A stretch of 64,000 nt of DNA from Phytophthora hibernalis (taxonomy: Eukaryota; Oomycota; Peronosporomycetes; Peronosporales; Peronosporaceae). The translations under genes and the position numbers were made by a program. The notes below the pieces were generated by a model. That model searched no databases. It saw only the letters and a list, made by a program, of their open reading frames with translations, and was not told the origin of the DNA. Position 1 is the first letter of the stretch, and each line of letters begins with the position of its first letter. Location: NCBI GenBank assembly GCA_012656075.1, contig JAAKBF010000012.1:186001-250000 (forward strand). Reading direction: 5' to 3'. Below are positions 53,156-63,039 of this stretch, piece after piece.

Positions 53156-54160
53156 TCACTTGCATCCTAACCACGCTTCATGCTCAGGATTGCAACGATC
53201 GCCAACGCCCTGCTTAATCTGACGCCGACGCATTTCAATCGCCAAAGGACCGGGGTCACACGAGATCGCCATGAGCCTTGCGCTGTAGCACATCACTTCT
53301 TCAAAACCGGGAATGTAGCATTTGATACAGAATGCCTTCACACTGAGCGATGCCTTCTGGTGTCGGAGGGCCTGGTGGGAGAACCTTTAATTCCACTTCT
53401 CGGCAGACAGTAGCCGAGAATTTTCGAATGATCGCTAGCGTCTCATTTGTCGCTCTGGGGGCATTCGGCTGCAGGCAAGATGCCGGTGGTATTCCTAGGT
53501 AAGGCTGCGCTGTGCAGAATGAGTCCTCCAAATTGCACTCGCCTAGAAATCCATTGCAGCACCAACTACCGCGGTCGTTCACTGTAAAAGTTTTGAGTTT
53601 GTCGAGCTGCCTCAAATCTGGTAGAGTATCAGCATTTGAAAGGCCTATGAGTAGTAGGCGCTCGAGATTCTTCAGACTGTCGAATGCAGCCAACTCGGTG
53701 ACCGAAAAAACAATGCCAATGTCAGCGCTTTCAGGTTGATGAGACCATCAAATGATGGAAGGCGCTGCAAGCGAACGTGCATGCCAAGATGAATGAACGT
53801 GAGAGAGGCCATGTCATCAAACATGTCCTCCGGCGGCTCAAGAAGCGATTTAGTGAACGTTCCTTCGACGTACATGTAACCTACGTGTTGGTTTGCAAAC
53901 GTTAAATTCATTTCATTCAAGGCGTTAATTAATCGTAACGTTAAAGAAACTTACAAGTATTCGAGTTTTGTGAACTCCTTGATCCAAGTGGGCATTACTT
54001 CCATGTACGTGTAAACCAACGACCTACTACGACAAATATTAGTTTTCTTCAATTTCAATGACGTCCAGACTGCGTTGACACTTACAAGTGCCTCATATTT
54101 CGACAAGCGCGAAGTTCGTCAGGCAGTTCCGGGAAGTACCGATTTATCAGTTGAATCGTT
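53156..54160 (-). pseudogene. LRR and WLGC half of an oomycete LRR membrane protein
   Basis: Minus-strand exons in family order: IRTIQLINRYFPELPDELRA (about 54,140), VYTYMEVMPTWIKEFTKLEY (about 53,990), YVEGTFTKSLLEPPEDMFDD (about 53,850), then LKNLERLLLIGLS (about 53,650), a Cys-rich cap (CCNGFLGECNLEDSFC) and the end with CYSARLMAISCDP and EHEAWLGC (53,170-53,290). GT-AG introns of about 60-80 nt separate LRR units. Two frameshifts, near 53,705 (a run of T) and near 53,325, break the frame. The family is a large oomycete group of membrane proteins with N-terminal helices, LRRs and a C-terminal WLGC; function unknown. Confidence 0.75.
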
Positions 54161-54163
54161 CGG

Positions 54164-54650
54164 ATGTGTACAGAGAGAGTCTGGGTCAAATTCATAGATC
54201 TTGCTGTCGAGACAGCTCTTCTCTACCAGATTCTTGAGGCTGGATTCCCACCGTCGCTAGTTATTACATTCACGACGGTCGTAGTGGCACTGTCGTGCGC
54301 TGTGGTGATGTTCCTTCCCGATGGCTACACCGGGTTGGGTGAAGTTTTTGTTGACACCGTGTAAGTTTTTGGGTTTAGTCAGGCTTACTCGACAAACTGA
54401 CGTGGGCTTTGTTCTCATCGTTAGGTTTGATTTTCTTGTTGCGGTCGGGTACCCGATACTCACAGTCATCCAGTGTCTTTCGAGCTTCAAACTCGATCGC
54501 TTCAAGATAAACATTAATCTCTCAATGTCCATGTTTGACTCTCATCGACGGTGATCTCGCCCCACAATCTTTCGTCGACTGGATTCAACCGATGGATGTC
54601 ACGGCCAAGGTGGCCCAGCTTGTGACGGCAGGGGAGAGAACACAAACGCA
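54164..54650 (+). pseudogene. Transmembrane middle part of the LRR-WLGC family, opposite strand
   Basis: On the plus strand: VKFIDLAVETALLYQILEAG and VITFTTVVVALSCAVVMFLP, a GT-AG intron at about 54,362-54,424, then FDFLVAVGYPILTVIQCLSS and NINL, then after a gap APQSFVDWIQPMDVTAKVAQ. It parallels the gene at 63-64 kb (FLIVVGYPVLTVVYC, APKTFDEWMNPINVTTKVIQ), but about 120 residues between NINL and the APQSF segment are deleted. It is the piece that should lie between the N-terminal and LRR parts, but points the other way. Confidence 0.7.
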
Positions 54651-54959
54651 ATTAATGGCAGAGCACGGGGAATGCATGGCCATAGGTACTTACAGCAATT
54701 TTGATAGCCTGACGGTCGTTTTTCACATCATGCGCAGCTACTTGCGCAAAGAGATTCGTAAGTCTACGTCTTTGTCGAGCACTTACCTACCGATTAAACT
54801 CTACCAGTACGTAGATCAACTTTCATGGATTCAAACCGAGAAGATGGGGCTGGCATGAGATTTTACCGTTTGATTAATCGCTCGAAAACGGAGGCGTAAG
54901 CTATCGCCACCATCGAGAGTCCCCACGTGGAACACCATTCATCACTGCTGGAGGGTCCA

Positions 54960-55110
54960 CCATCAGCCAAAACGAGCCAATGTCAAAGTTTTCGATTATT
55001 CATGACTCAATTAACTGTCTCGTTTGGCTTGATCGTCAACAAAATGAGCCAAATTGTCCAGGTGAAACAGAGTGTCATTACTCCAGATAGAGCATACATC
55101 ACTCGTAGCC
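54960..55110 (-). pseudogene. N-terminal transmembrane segment of the LRR-WLGC family
   Basis: The minus strand reads CFTWTIWLILLTIKPNETVN, then a stop where the gene at 63 kb has Trp (LAWTIWLLLLTIKPNGTVNW). It is collinear with the minus-strand LRR half but separated from it by the plus-strand middle part. From 55,111 to 55,710 short frames on both strands are not identifiable. Confidence 0.7.
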
Positions 55111-55710
55111 GCCACGCCTTGCTTGATAGGATCGTTTAGAGCAGGCGTGTTTGACCATCCTGGGAATACTTTACGTCGAAAATGCCCAGCTTTCGTTGGA
55201 GTTGCATCTACTGCAGACGTGAAAGAGCTCCGAGAATTTGTATCACTTTCAATTTGGAGAATTTGTGTGCGTTGCTTAACAACTTTGCTTCACTTCGTTG
55301 TGGACTTCGCCTTCGATACTACTACTGTAGTAGATGTAAGACAGCCATCAGACAACTTGAACTGGGCAGCTTGAGAACTGGAGTTAGTAGAAATAACAGT
55401 GAGTGCCAGGAGATGGCACATAAAGTTGTCCATTGTCGATCATCAGTTTTAGATGCAGCTCTGTTTCTTGAGTTGCCTCGGATAGACTGCACGATTTATC
55501 TGGATGAATCATCAAGACGCAAAAACGACACGTGCACGGCGATATCCTGTCTATCTCTGCTGCCTGCCAATTGTCGACTTTCAGGCCGACGCAATAGCTG
55601 GACTTGCACTTGAGGCTCAACATCAGCGCGACATTGCAAAAATCCTACGCCCATGCAAGGAGTAGTGAATGCTGCGCCCAATTGAACACTCCTTGACACG
55701 CTGGTGCCCT

Positions 55711-56706
55711 CTATGCCATCTTTTCTTCACCTTCACCAGGAGTTTCTGACGGTGCCGACACGAGCGCCAACACGCCGCCTTCGACTCCAACTCCTCCACT
55801 CACTTCACTCGACTCCATGAATGCCTTCCGTAGTCCTCTCTCCAAATCCGCAGACTTCTCCAGCCTCCGAGTCAAGCGGCCCACAAAATTACTGCGTATG
55901 AAGTGTTCTCCTCGTCCAGTGCACGCCACTGCAAATGCGTTCTTCGTCTTCTTCTCCGCCCTCTTCCTCTTGCGGCAGCTCTTCTCAACTAAAACACCAT
56001 TCGCAGCGTCGCAGCCCATTCGAGGACATCCAGCGAGTCCCAACCGACCAGGAACTTTGTATGCCACGCCCCCACTCGACAATGCAGCAGCCACATTTCC
56101 CTTCGGGTCCATGCAAATAGCCCCAACGGTGTCCAACCGTTGCTCCTCTTCTTTAATCTCGTCACTTTCTTGAAAGCGTCGGTGCCACTTGTGCCAATGT
56201 TCTCGAGCCTTGTCCGTCACCTGGTACCTGTCCAATTCTTGGTCGTCCTCCGTCACCGTCTCAAGTCTAAAATCGCGTGCCAACTGGCGAGCTTCGTCTC
56301 CTACAACCACCAATGGAGCTTGTCGCCCGAAAGCGAATTTCGCGTTCGAACCACTATCTTCGACCTGCTGCAAAAGCTTCAACGCCAATGCACTGGGCCT
56401 TTTAACCCCACGAACAGCTCCACAGCAACTAACAAAATGCGTTTGGCCACAAACGACGCTGGCCTCGCACTCCACTCGCCCATTTTCCGTCAAGTTCGAC
56501 CCCAATGCAGCATTCGTGAACGCGCTGAGCTCGAACGACTCGAGCAATTTGACGGCGATTTGCGGGGCTGTGGGCGGAGAATTGGTGCTTGCAATGAATT
56601 GGTGAGTGGTCTCAAGCGCCGAACGCAGTACGGAGAGGTACGTGGCTTCATTCGCAGAGCCGTAGCGCCCAGCACCCGAGTGAACAGCTAGCAACCAATC
56701 GTCCAT
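55711..56706 (-). CDS. Taspase-like threonine aspartase (Ntn hydrolase)
   Basis: 331 residues, single exon, starting MDDWLLAVHSGAGRYGS. Ntn-hydrolase asparaginase-2 fold: an alpha-subunit of about 192 residues, then DTVGAICMDPKGNVAAALSS, where Thr193 is the expected nucleophile exposed by autocleavage before it; SSGGVAYKVPGRLG follows, matching the substrate-binding GG-x-x-x-K-x-PGR block of taspase 1. ACTGRGEHFIRSNF (about residue 275) contains the GxGE motif. The protein is shorter than animal taspases of about 420 residues. In animals the enzyme cleaves after Asp in nuclear regulators such as MLL and TFIIA; oomycete substrates are unknown. Confidence 0.85.
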   Translation of the reverse strand: MDDWLLAVHSGAGRYGSANEATYLSVLRSALETTHQFIASTNSPPTAPQIAVKLLESFELSAFTNAALGSNLTENGRVECEASVVCGQTHFVSCCGAVRGVKRPSALALKLLQQVEDSGSNAKFAFGRQAPLVVVGDEARQLARDFRLETVTEDDQELDRYQVTDKAREHWHKWHRRFQESDEIKEEEQRLDTVGAICMDPKGNVAAALSSGGVAYKVPGRLGLAGCPRMGCDAANGVLVEKSCRKRKRAEKKTKNAFAVACTGRGEHFIRSNFVGRLTRRLEKSADLERGLRKAFMESSEVSGGVGVEGGVLALVSAPSETPGEGEEKMA

Positions 56707-56820
56707 CCTGGTTCTCTCGTATAAGTGTCTTTATCTGGATATTTGTAAGGATAATGCAATGCAAGCTTAACTTCACACCGCGTTTAAGTAGCATGCTACT
56801 TGTTGAAGTGCTTTTAGACG

Positions 56821-57258
56821 TTAGACGCCGATGTCCTCGTTCCAGAGCTGCGGCTTGTTTTGAATGAAGTCCTGCATGAGTTTGACGCAGGTTTCATCCT
56901 GCAGGACCGTGACATCCACGCCCCTGGAGCGCACGTACTGTTCAGGTCCTTGGAACGTCTTGTTCTCGCCCACGATGACTGTCGGGATCTTGTAGAGCAG
57001 CACAGCTCCGCTGCACATATCACAGGGGCTCAGCGTCGAGTAGAGCGTGGATCGGGCGTAGTCAGCAGCCGTGAGACGCCCCGCGGCCTCGAGGCAGTCC
57101 ATCTCGGCGTGCAGCACGGCGCTGCCACGCTGGACGCGGCGGTTGTGGCCACGCGCGACGATGTTGCCGTCGATGACGAGCACGGAGCCGATGGGGATGC
57201 CGCCTTCATCGAGCCCCTGCTTGGCCTCATCGATTGCCGCTTGGAGGAACGGGTCCAT
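56821..57258 (-). CDS. FCY1: Cytosine deaminase, yeast FCY1 type
   Basis: 145 residues. Zinc-dependent CDA fold: VLHAEMDCLEAAG gives His50 and the proton-shuttling Glu52, and LSPCDMCSGAVLLY gives Cys79 and Cys82. The C-terminus (NKPQLWNEDIGV) matches the aromatic lid of fungal cytosine deaminases (WxEDIG). It converts cytosine to uracil in pyrimidine salvage, as a cytosolic homodimer. The length is close to the yeast enzyme. Guanine or tRNA deaminases are less likely because of the WNEDIG tail. It lies head to head, about 300 bp away, with the ACSF3-like gene. Confidence 0.92.
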   Translation of the reverse strand: MDPFLQAAIDEAKQGLDEGGIPIGSVLVIDGNIVARGHNRRVQRGSAVLHAEMDCLEAAGRLTAADYARSTLYSTLSPCDMCSGAVLLYKIPTVIVGENKTFQGPEQYVRSRGVDVTVLQDETCVKLMQDFIQNKPQLWNEDIGV

Positions 57259-57547
57259 GTTCTTTGCTTGGCTGCTGTCGCTTCTTGGTCGTTTTCGCTA
57301 GTGGAGGATGGGGACGACGTCGCAGAGGGCAGCAAAGAAGAAGCGTGATGAGTGTGAAGATGGACGCAGACAGGCATGGACGAAGGTTTATGGGCTGGTA
57401 AATGATCACCACTTCATGTAGCAAACAACATGGAAGGCGTGGGGATACTTGAGCACCAAGCAGCTTGAGGAATACTCATAGACAACGAGCGTCTTGATGA
57501 CGTACTGTGGTTGAAGTTGGGGTTGGCCACGTACCCCTTGGATCGAG

Positions 57548-57565
57548 GAGCTCATTTTGGATTGC
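57548..57565 (+). promoter_or_regulatory. Possible core promoter of the ACSF3-like gene
   Basis: GAGCTCATTTTGGATTGCTC is a weaker Inr-FPR match. If real, transcription starts after the only TTG-initiated extension, and the first ATG in the RNA is at 57603. Confidence 0.4.
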
Positions 57566-59236
57566 TCCACGCAGCCCCCACGTCTCAACTCTCCTTGTAA
57601 CGATGTCTTCTTCGCAGCTTATTGCGCCGCATTTGTTCGAGAAGCTGCTGCAGCACAAAGCTCCGTGGCGCTCGTGTCGTCGGGTGAAGAGCCTTATGAA
57701 TGGACGTATGCGGCGCTGCTGCGTCGAGCTTTCGCTCTGCGTGACGAGCTGCTATCGGTGCTGCCCGAGGAAGAACAACCTCGTGTCGCTCTTCTCGGCG
57801 CTCGTGGACCGTCGTACCTGATCATTCAATGGGCCATTTGGCTGGCTGGGGGCATCGCTGTGCCGCTGCATCCAGCGCACCCGGCGGACGAGATGGACTA
57901 CATCGTGTCGGACTCAGAGGCAGCATTACTGGTCGCTAATGAGTCGTTCACGGCTTCGGGCTCCACGCTCAATGAGTTCATCGCTGGCCTTCCGGCGAGA
58001 TTGAAAGTGCAGGTGATCGTACGTCCTGATGATGTCAAGGGTGGTGAGGATACGGAGCTGACGGCTGAGCAGCAGGAGGAGGTGAAGCAGTGGCTGGATA
58101 CTAGAGACTACAGCAAGACTGGAGCCTACATGATCTACACTAGCGGCACTACGGGACGTCCTAAGGGTGTGGTGACCACGCACGCTGCCCTTACGGCGCA
58201 GATCAGTGATCTAGTGACGGCGTGGGAGATGTCGAGTCGTGACCATTTGCTGCACTTTTTGCCGTTGCACCATGTGCACGGCATTCTGAACAACTTGCTC
58301 TGTGTCATGTTCGTCGGTGGATCGGTGGAGTTCCTGCCGTTTGCCAAGCCGCCCGTTATTTGGTCCAAGCTGGGTGAAGCTGCAGGCACGAATCGTCCAG
58401 TGACCATGCTCATGGCAGTACCTACGGTGTACATGAAGCTGCTGGAAGCCATAGAAAAGCAGTCGGAAGAGGATACGAAGAGCGCACTGGAAGGTGCTCG
58501 AGGACTGCGAGTGGCTATCAGTGGATCCATGGCGTGCCCTGTGTCCATCTTGAACCGCTGGGAGAGCTTGACCGGACTGCGTCTGCTTGAGCGCTATGGT
58601 ATGACGGAGCTTGGAATGGTGCTCACAAACCCGCTGCATGGTGACCGTCATCTTGGATACGTGGGCAACACCTTTCCGAGTGTGTCCGTGCGCGTGGTGG
58701 ACCCCGACACGGAGACGGATCTGCCGCTCCAAGAAGAAAAGGAAGGCGAGCTGCGTGTCAAGGGACCGTCAGTCTTCCGCGAGTACTGGAACAAACCCGA
58801 GGCTACGGCCAAGGAGTTCGACGCCGATGGATGGTTCAAGACCGGAGACATTGTGCAGTATAACAACGATCTCCATAGTTTCCGCATCCGTGGACGAGCG
58901 AGTGCTGACATTCTCAAGACTGCAGGCTACAAGGTGTCGGCTCTGGATGTCGAGCGGGTGCTGTTGACGCACCCGCAGGTGCTCGAGTGTGCAGTCTTCG
59001 GACTTCCTGACGAAACCTGGGGACAGATTGTTGCAGCCGTTATTCGCTCGGATGTGACAGGAGAGAGGATGGACCCGGAGACGTTTACCCCACCTCTTGT
59101 GGAGTTCTCAAAGGAGCACCTCGCGAGCTACCGCGTTCCGCGAAAGTACTTCTTCGTCGAGGATATCCCTAAGAACGCCATGGGAAAAGTGAACAAGAAA
59201 GCTCTGGCTAAGATCTACTCCGAGGGTACCGCTTAG
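57557..59236 (+). CDS. ACSF3-like malonyl/methylmalonyl-CoA synthetase
   Basis: ANL-family adenylating enzyme of about 550 residues. AMP-binding P-loop YTSGTTGRPKGVV (about residues 193-205), A5 LLERYGMTELGMVL, A7 DGWFKTGDIVQ, A8 RIRGRASADILKTAGYKVSA and the A10 Lys in GKVNKKALAK are all present. KEGELRVKGPSVFREYWNKP and VFGLPDETWGQIV resemble ACSF3 more than long-chain acyl-CoA synthetases. It would make malonyl-CoA from malonate, probably for mitochondrial fatty-acid synthesis; substrate and location are by family. The frame opens without an in-frame ATG: the first ATG (57603, MSSSQLIAPHL) is in another frame, so a spliced first exon, a small indel near 57,625 or a non-ATG start is needed. 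Confidence 0.88.
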   Translation: MDCSTQPPRLNSPCNDVFFAAYCAAFVREAAAAQSSVALVSSGEEPYEWTYAALLRRAFALRDELLSVLPEEEQPRVALLGARGPSYLIIQWAIWLAGGIAVPLHPAHPADEMDYIVSDSEAALLVANESFTASGSTLNEFIAGLPARLKVQVIVRPDDVKGGEDTELTAEQQEEVKQWLDTRDYSKTGAYMIYTSGTTGRPKGVVTTHAALTAQISDLVTAWEMSSRDHLLHFLPLHHVHGILNNLLCVMFVGGSVEFLPFAKPPVIWSKLGEAAGTNRPVTMLMAVPTVYMKLLEAIEKQSEEDTKSALEGARGLRVAISGSMACPVSILNRWESLTGLRLLERYGMTELGMVLTNPLHGDRHLGYVGNTFPSVSVRVVDPDTETDLPLQEEKEGELRVKGPSVFREYWNKPEATAKEFDADGWFKTGDIVQYNNDLHSFRIRGRASADILKTAGYKVSALDVERVLLTHPQVLECAVFGLPDETWGQIVAAVIRSDVTGERMDPETFTPPLVEFSKEHLASYRVPRKYFFVEDIPKNAMGKVNKKALAKIYSEGTA

Positions 59237-59400
59237 TTTTCGATCTCTTGGTTCGTTCGCTAGTTGCGCTTGGGGAGAAAACAATTTCTCGGCGTGGGGC
59301 TGCTGGTTTCGTCACTAAGGCATCGTCGGACACGCTAGTAGCTTCCTGGGTCAGTTGAGCGTGTTCAGGCGTCGAAGGCCTGGGTGTGTTAGTGCTGTAG

Positions 59401-61792
59401 TCAAATACAGTGAGAATTGATTTCCAGATAATGCGTGGAGTGTACCAACCGAAGGCGTTCGTCGATTTTGTAGCACTGCACCAGAGTGTACATGTAGATC
59501 GCGACACTCTCCATTTCCTGGTACTTGGTGTCGCGCTTTTCAACCAGATTTTGAGCCTTCGAAGCTGAGGCTGCATCCAATATTGTCTTCGTGCGAGATG
59601 ACATTGTCCAAGATTGCTGCTGCAGAGTCATGCTCTTCGTACTGTGAATCGAGCCTGTGGAGTCGATGTTGTTGAGCACTGGGCCATCAGCCAAATGTGA
59701 GTAGAGCTCCGATTCTACAACATAGTGATGCCTTGCACCTGTACTCGTTGTTGCTGGTCGTTGAAACCACACCCGCGAATCCTCAGGAAGTTGCTGCGAA
59801 GTGGCAGCTGCCATTATACGCTCTTTTGCGTCAATTGGAATGACTGCGCCGATGATGGAGTTTTCGCCATCGCTTTCTGGCGAGCTTCTTGTTGAAAGCG
59901 ACGATTTCAGCTGGTGATCATGTAGATAGAGTGGTTGGTCACCTGCAAACGCAGAATAAGTCCTGTTGAGCACTTTCGAAGTACGAGAAAGCTGCAAGCA
60001 GGGTACCACGAGGGAACTAACCATTTGCTGATGCGCTGTCAAAACTAAGTGTGGGAGAAGCTGGAGCAGGTGATGCGGGTGGGCTGCTGAAGTGTTGGTC
60101 CAATCTGTCATTCCGTTCCTCCCTCAGAGACAACATCTTCTTCTGCCAGCCCGGAGGAGGGTGACCCAGCACAATGCTGCCTTGGGAGGATGTGGAGGTG
60201 GATGTTGACGGAGATGGCGATCCGTGCGGATTGCCAAAAGGCTCAATTGAGCCCCCGCTGGACCCTGTGCATGAGAATTGAATGTCAAACAAGTAGTGCC
60301 TTCTGCAGGGTAATTCATAGCTTTGTACGATGACAAGATTTTGTTGGAGAACTGGGACTGAATAACTGACGAAAGAAATATTGTCAGCTGTGATACCGCA
60401 GTGTTGGTAACACGTAGACATACCGTCAGCACGGCTCATTCTAAAGGACAATGGTGACGCTGCGAATGGACTCAATGGTAACGTGTCGTGGGAACTTTCA
60501 GACAAGGACAACGAAAATGTTAACTTCTGCCCGTTCTTGAGATGTAATAGGGTAACTTACGTTTCGACTTCGTTCCTGAATGGTGGGGTTTCCGGACGAG
60601 AAAATGCCTGGAAGTAGGCCTTCAACGTTAAATCTGCCGACGTGTTCGGATGAGATTTAGGAAATGACCTACCGTGTCTGGGCTTGAGCCAGCAAGCGCA
60701 TTCTCATTGGCCCTCCACAGTTCATATTCTTGCTGGCCGGTATCGCTCGTGCTGTCTGGAAATGTATCGATGCTACGGATGCTTCCGCCTTCGGAAGAAT
60801 ATTGTTGAGCCTCGGCTTGTCGAAGATGAACGTCTTTGTTTTGAAAGTAACTTTGTGGGGGATCCTGTTTGCACAAAATGCAAGTGTCAGCAATTTTAAA
60901 GACCCAACAATCTACACAAAATGTACCGGTGGTGCAGCTTGATCGTCATGTCCACTCGTGCGTTGCGAAAATCGACTGAGATCTGAAGAAGCTGGCCTGG
61001 ATGAAGCTCGGCTCGAGTTTCGGGCTTGATTGTTATGGGGTAGTTCTTCTCCGTCACTTTATCATAGCCTCACCAATCAATCTAGATGCAACACCAAAAT
61101 CCCCTCGGATACGTCACTTACTTGAAAAAGAGCATGTCGACACCAGACGCAACCGACGATGGCGGCCGCTCCTCACGAACAGATTTCACCGACCGAACTG
61201 CAATTGGTGGGTGGTCGTACTTTCTCGCCTTCTTGACGGGGGTGAAGATGCATCTGCTCTCACTTTCCCCGTCTTGAGCGTCTTGCTCCTGTTGACGTTT
61301 TCGTTTCTGCGTCGAACTCGGTCGTGCACCGTCACCTCCACCAACACACACAGGTTCAGCCTCGTCCGCCTTTCTCTCAGCCTCAATCTCTGCAGAGCTC
61401 ATGGCTCCCTTTCTCTCCAGCTCCAGCACGCGGATGTCTACAGGAAACACAGTCACCAATCAGCAATCTTGGAGAAGACTCTGTACCCAACCAGCCAGAC
61501 CTTGGGACTCGTCGTCGTCTCCGACTGATACAATGTACCAAGGTGTAGTCGAGTCTCGCGCTCTTGCTGGCTGAGAGCTCCTTGGAGGACTCGTGGGCTT
61601 CACTCGCTGGCGCTGGACTTGCGAGGGAAAGTGCATCTGGCGTCGTCGACCACGCTGCGAGTACAGCGCGCGGTGCTTCCGCTCGTCATCCAGTTCATCT
61701 CCGAGTCTTCTTCGGCTCTTCCTGGGGCTTGTGCTTTCGTCGGCAAATTGCGGAATGAAGTCGTTGCGGAATGATCGGCGGACGTGTCGCAC
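59401..61792 (-). CDS. Unrecognised multi-exon gene, possible nuclear protein
   Basis: Minus-strand exons change frame at plausible short introns: about 61,792-61,510 (RSFRNDFIPQFADESTSPRK, then a Ser/Arg-rich part), 61,440-61,120 (KRKRQQEQDAQDGES and PVKKARKYDHPP), 60,890-60,670 (DVHLRQAEAQQYSSEGGSIR), 60,612-60,566 (AFSRPETPPFRNEVET), 60,490-60,030 (SSHDTLPLSPFAASPLSF, PPGWQKKMLSLREERNDRLD), and 59,950 to a stop at 59401 (IIGAVIPIDAKERIMAAATS, VEKRDTKYQEMESVAIYMYT). Two lysine/arginine clusters could be nuclear localisation signals. The 5' end is not fixed: there is no ATG in frame at 61,792. No domain is recognised; exon borders are approximate. Confidence 0.5.
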
Positions 61793-61823
61793 TTCAACTT
61801 GGAGTGATGGTCATGTTGCAGTT

Positions 61824-62094
61824 GGTATACACCTCATTATACACGAAGTAGGAAAAGCATGTTCCTTTAGGTAAATACTAGGGGAATTGCTATTGTCCGG
61901 TTAATGCTGGCTGTGCTAGCTACCGGTAGTCCAGGAAGTTCCTGTAGACGTAGTCTTCGTCGGTATACACTTCATTATACACGAAGTAGGAAAAGCATGT
62001 TCCTTTAGGTAAATACTAGGGAAATTGTTATTGTCCGGTTAATGCTGGCTGTGCTGGCTAGTCCAGGAAGTACCTGTAGACGTAGTCTTCGTCG
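61824..62094. repeat. 138-bp tandem direct duplication
   Basis: Copy 1 at 61824-61961 and copy 2 at 61962 to about 62094 are about 93% identical (shared CACGAAGTAGGAAAAGCATG and GTAGACGTAGTCTTCGTCGG). Copy 2 contains the last codons of the small minus-strand ORF; copy 1 is a duplicate of that 3' end. Confidence 0.9.
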
Positions 62095-62234
62095 GTCTTG
62101 TCCGCCGCCACGGCAACTTGAGCACACTCACGGCACAGTGTCGACACTTCTTCAGTCAAGTTGCGAGCCGAGCCGCGGTAGCTGACGAGGCAGTCGGTCG
62201 GGATGGAGCGCAGCAGTTTCTTCACAGGCTTCAT
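62058..62234 (-). CDS. Small ORF, 58 residues, function unknown
   Basis: Starts MKPVKKLLRSIPTDCLVSYR and ends KTDEDYVYRYFLD. The amino-acid composition is protein-like, with Cys and mixed charge. Directly upstream in the same frame is a TGA; before it the reading is also protein-like (DVDSLFDVLHFSERDFLLF), so it may be the 3' exon or 3' part of a longer, interrupted gene. I do not recognise a family. Confidence 0.4.
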   Translation of the reverse strand: MKPVKKLLRSIPTDCLVSYRGSARNLTEEVSTLCRECAQVAVAADKTDEDYVYRYFLD

Positions 62235-63039
62235 TCACCCCGAAGAGCGACAGAAGAGGAGGAAGTCCCTTTCCGAGAAGTGGAGGACGTCGAACAGCGA
62301 GTCCACGTCGATGCGAACCCCACGTCTTTCATGGCGCAAGTGCTGAAGAACCTGCCGTTGTCGAGTGTGGCTCTGATGGGGTTGCTAACGTCAGCGGGGC
62401 ACTCCTTCCTGCCCAGCAGATACCACCAACAGGAGGACGATTGTCGAGGTGAACGTGCAGTCATGCATCGTGTTGGAAGAGCTGAGGTGTTGACACGGCG
62501 AAATGAAGAGTGAATGCAGATCTGGGGTTGAGATTCGACCGGATACAGCTTCAACCCGTGGGTGTGAGTTATCCCCTGACACCTGCCCCTTGGTCGGAAC
62601 AAACTCAGATGGCGTAAATTTTGTGCACTCACACTCTATGGTCGACGACAAAGACGCGCCCGCCTCAACTGTGGCGAACACGTTGCACGTTTGCTGTCCG
62701 AAAATCTACTGTACGGCTGTAGCGTACGGGACGCTCGTTATCGACTCGATACTATCGAGTCAACACACCATTCTGGGTACCTGGACTGGATAATACGACT
62801 CAGGTATTTCGCGATGACGAGCCGGAAATGGTCTGGACATTCCGACACGAGTTTACGTCACTGCTGCGATGATCGCCGTCAACTACGGGTACGCTGGAAC
62901 TCTACCAGCATTTGAAGTCGAAACTGCTTTACTGCAAAACCTAAAATGGTCACAGGTGACCTTGTGAGCAAAACAAAACAATCGGGTAACAGTCAACTCG
63001 AGTTGGAGTAATTGACGGACAATTGTGAGTCCCCGGACC
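62235..63039. other. No intact gene supported
   Basis: Short frames on both strands. The minus strand at 62,240-62,480 may belong to the gene ending at 62058. The rest looks like the upstream region of the LRR-family gene at 63,040. Confidence 0.4.
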
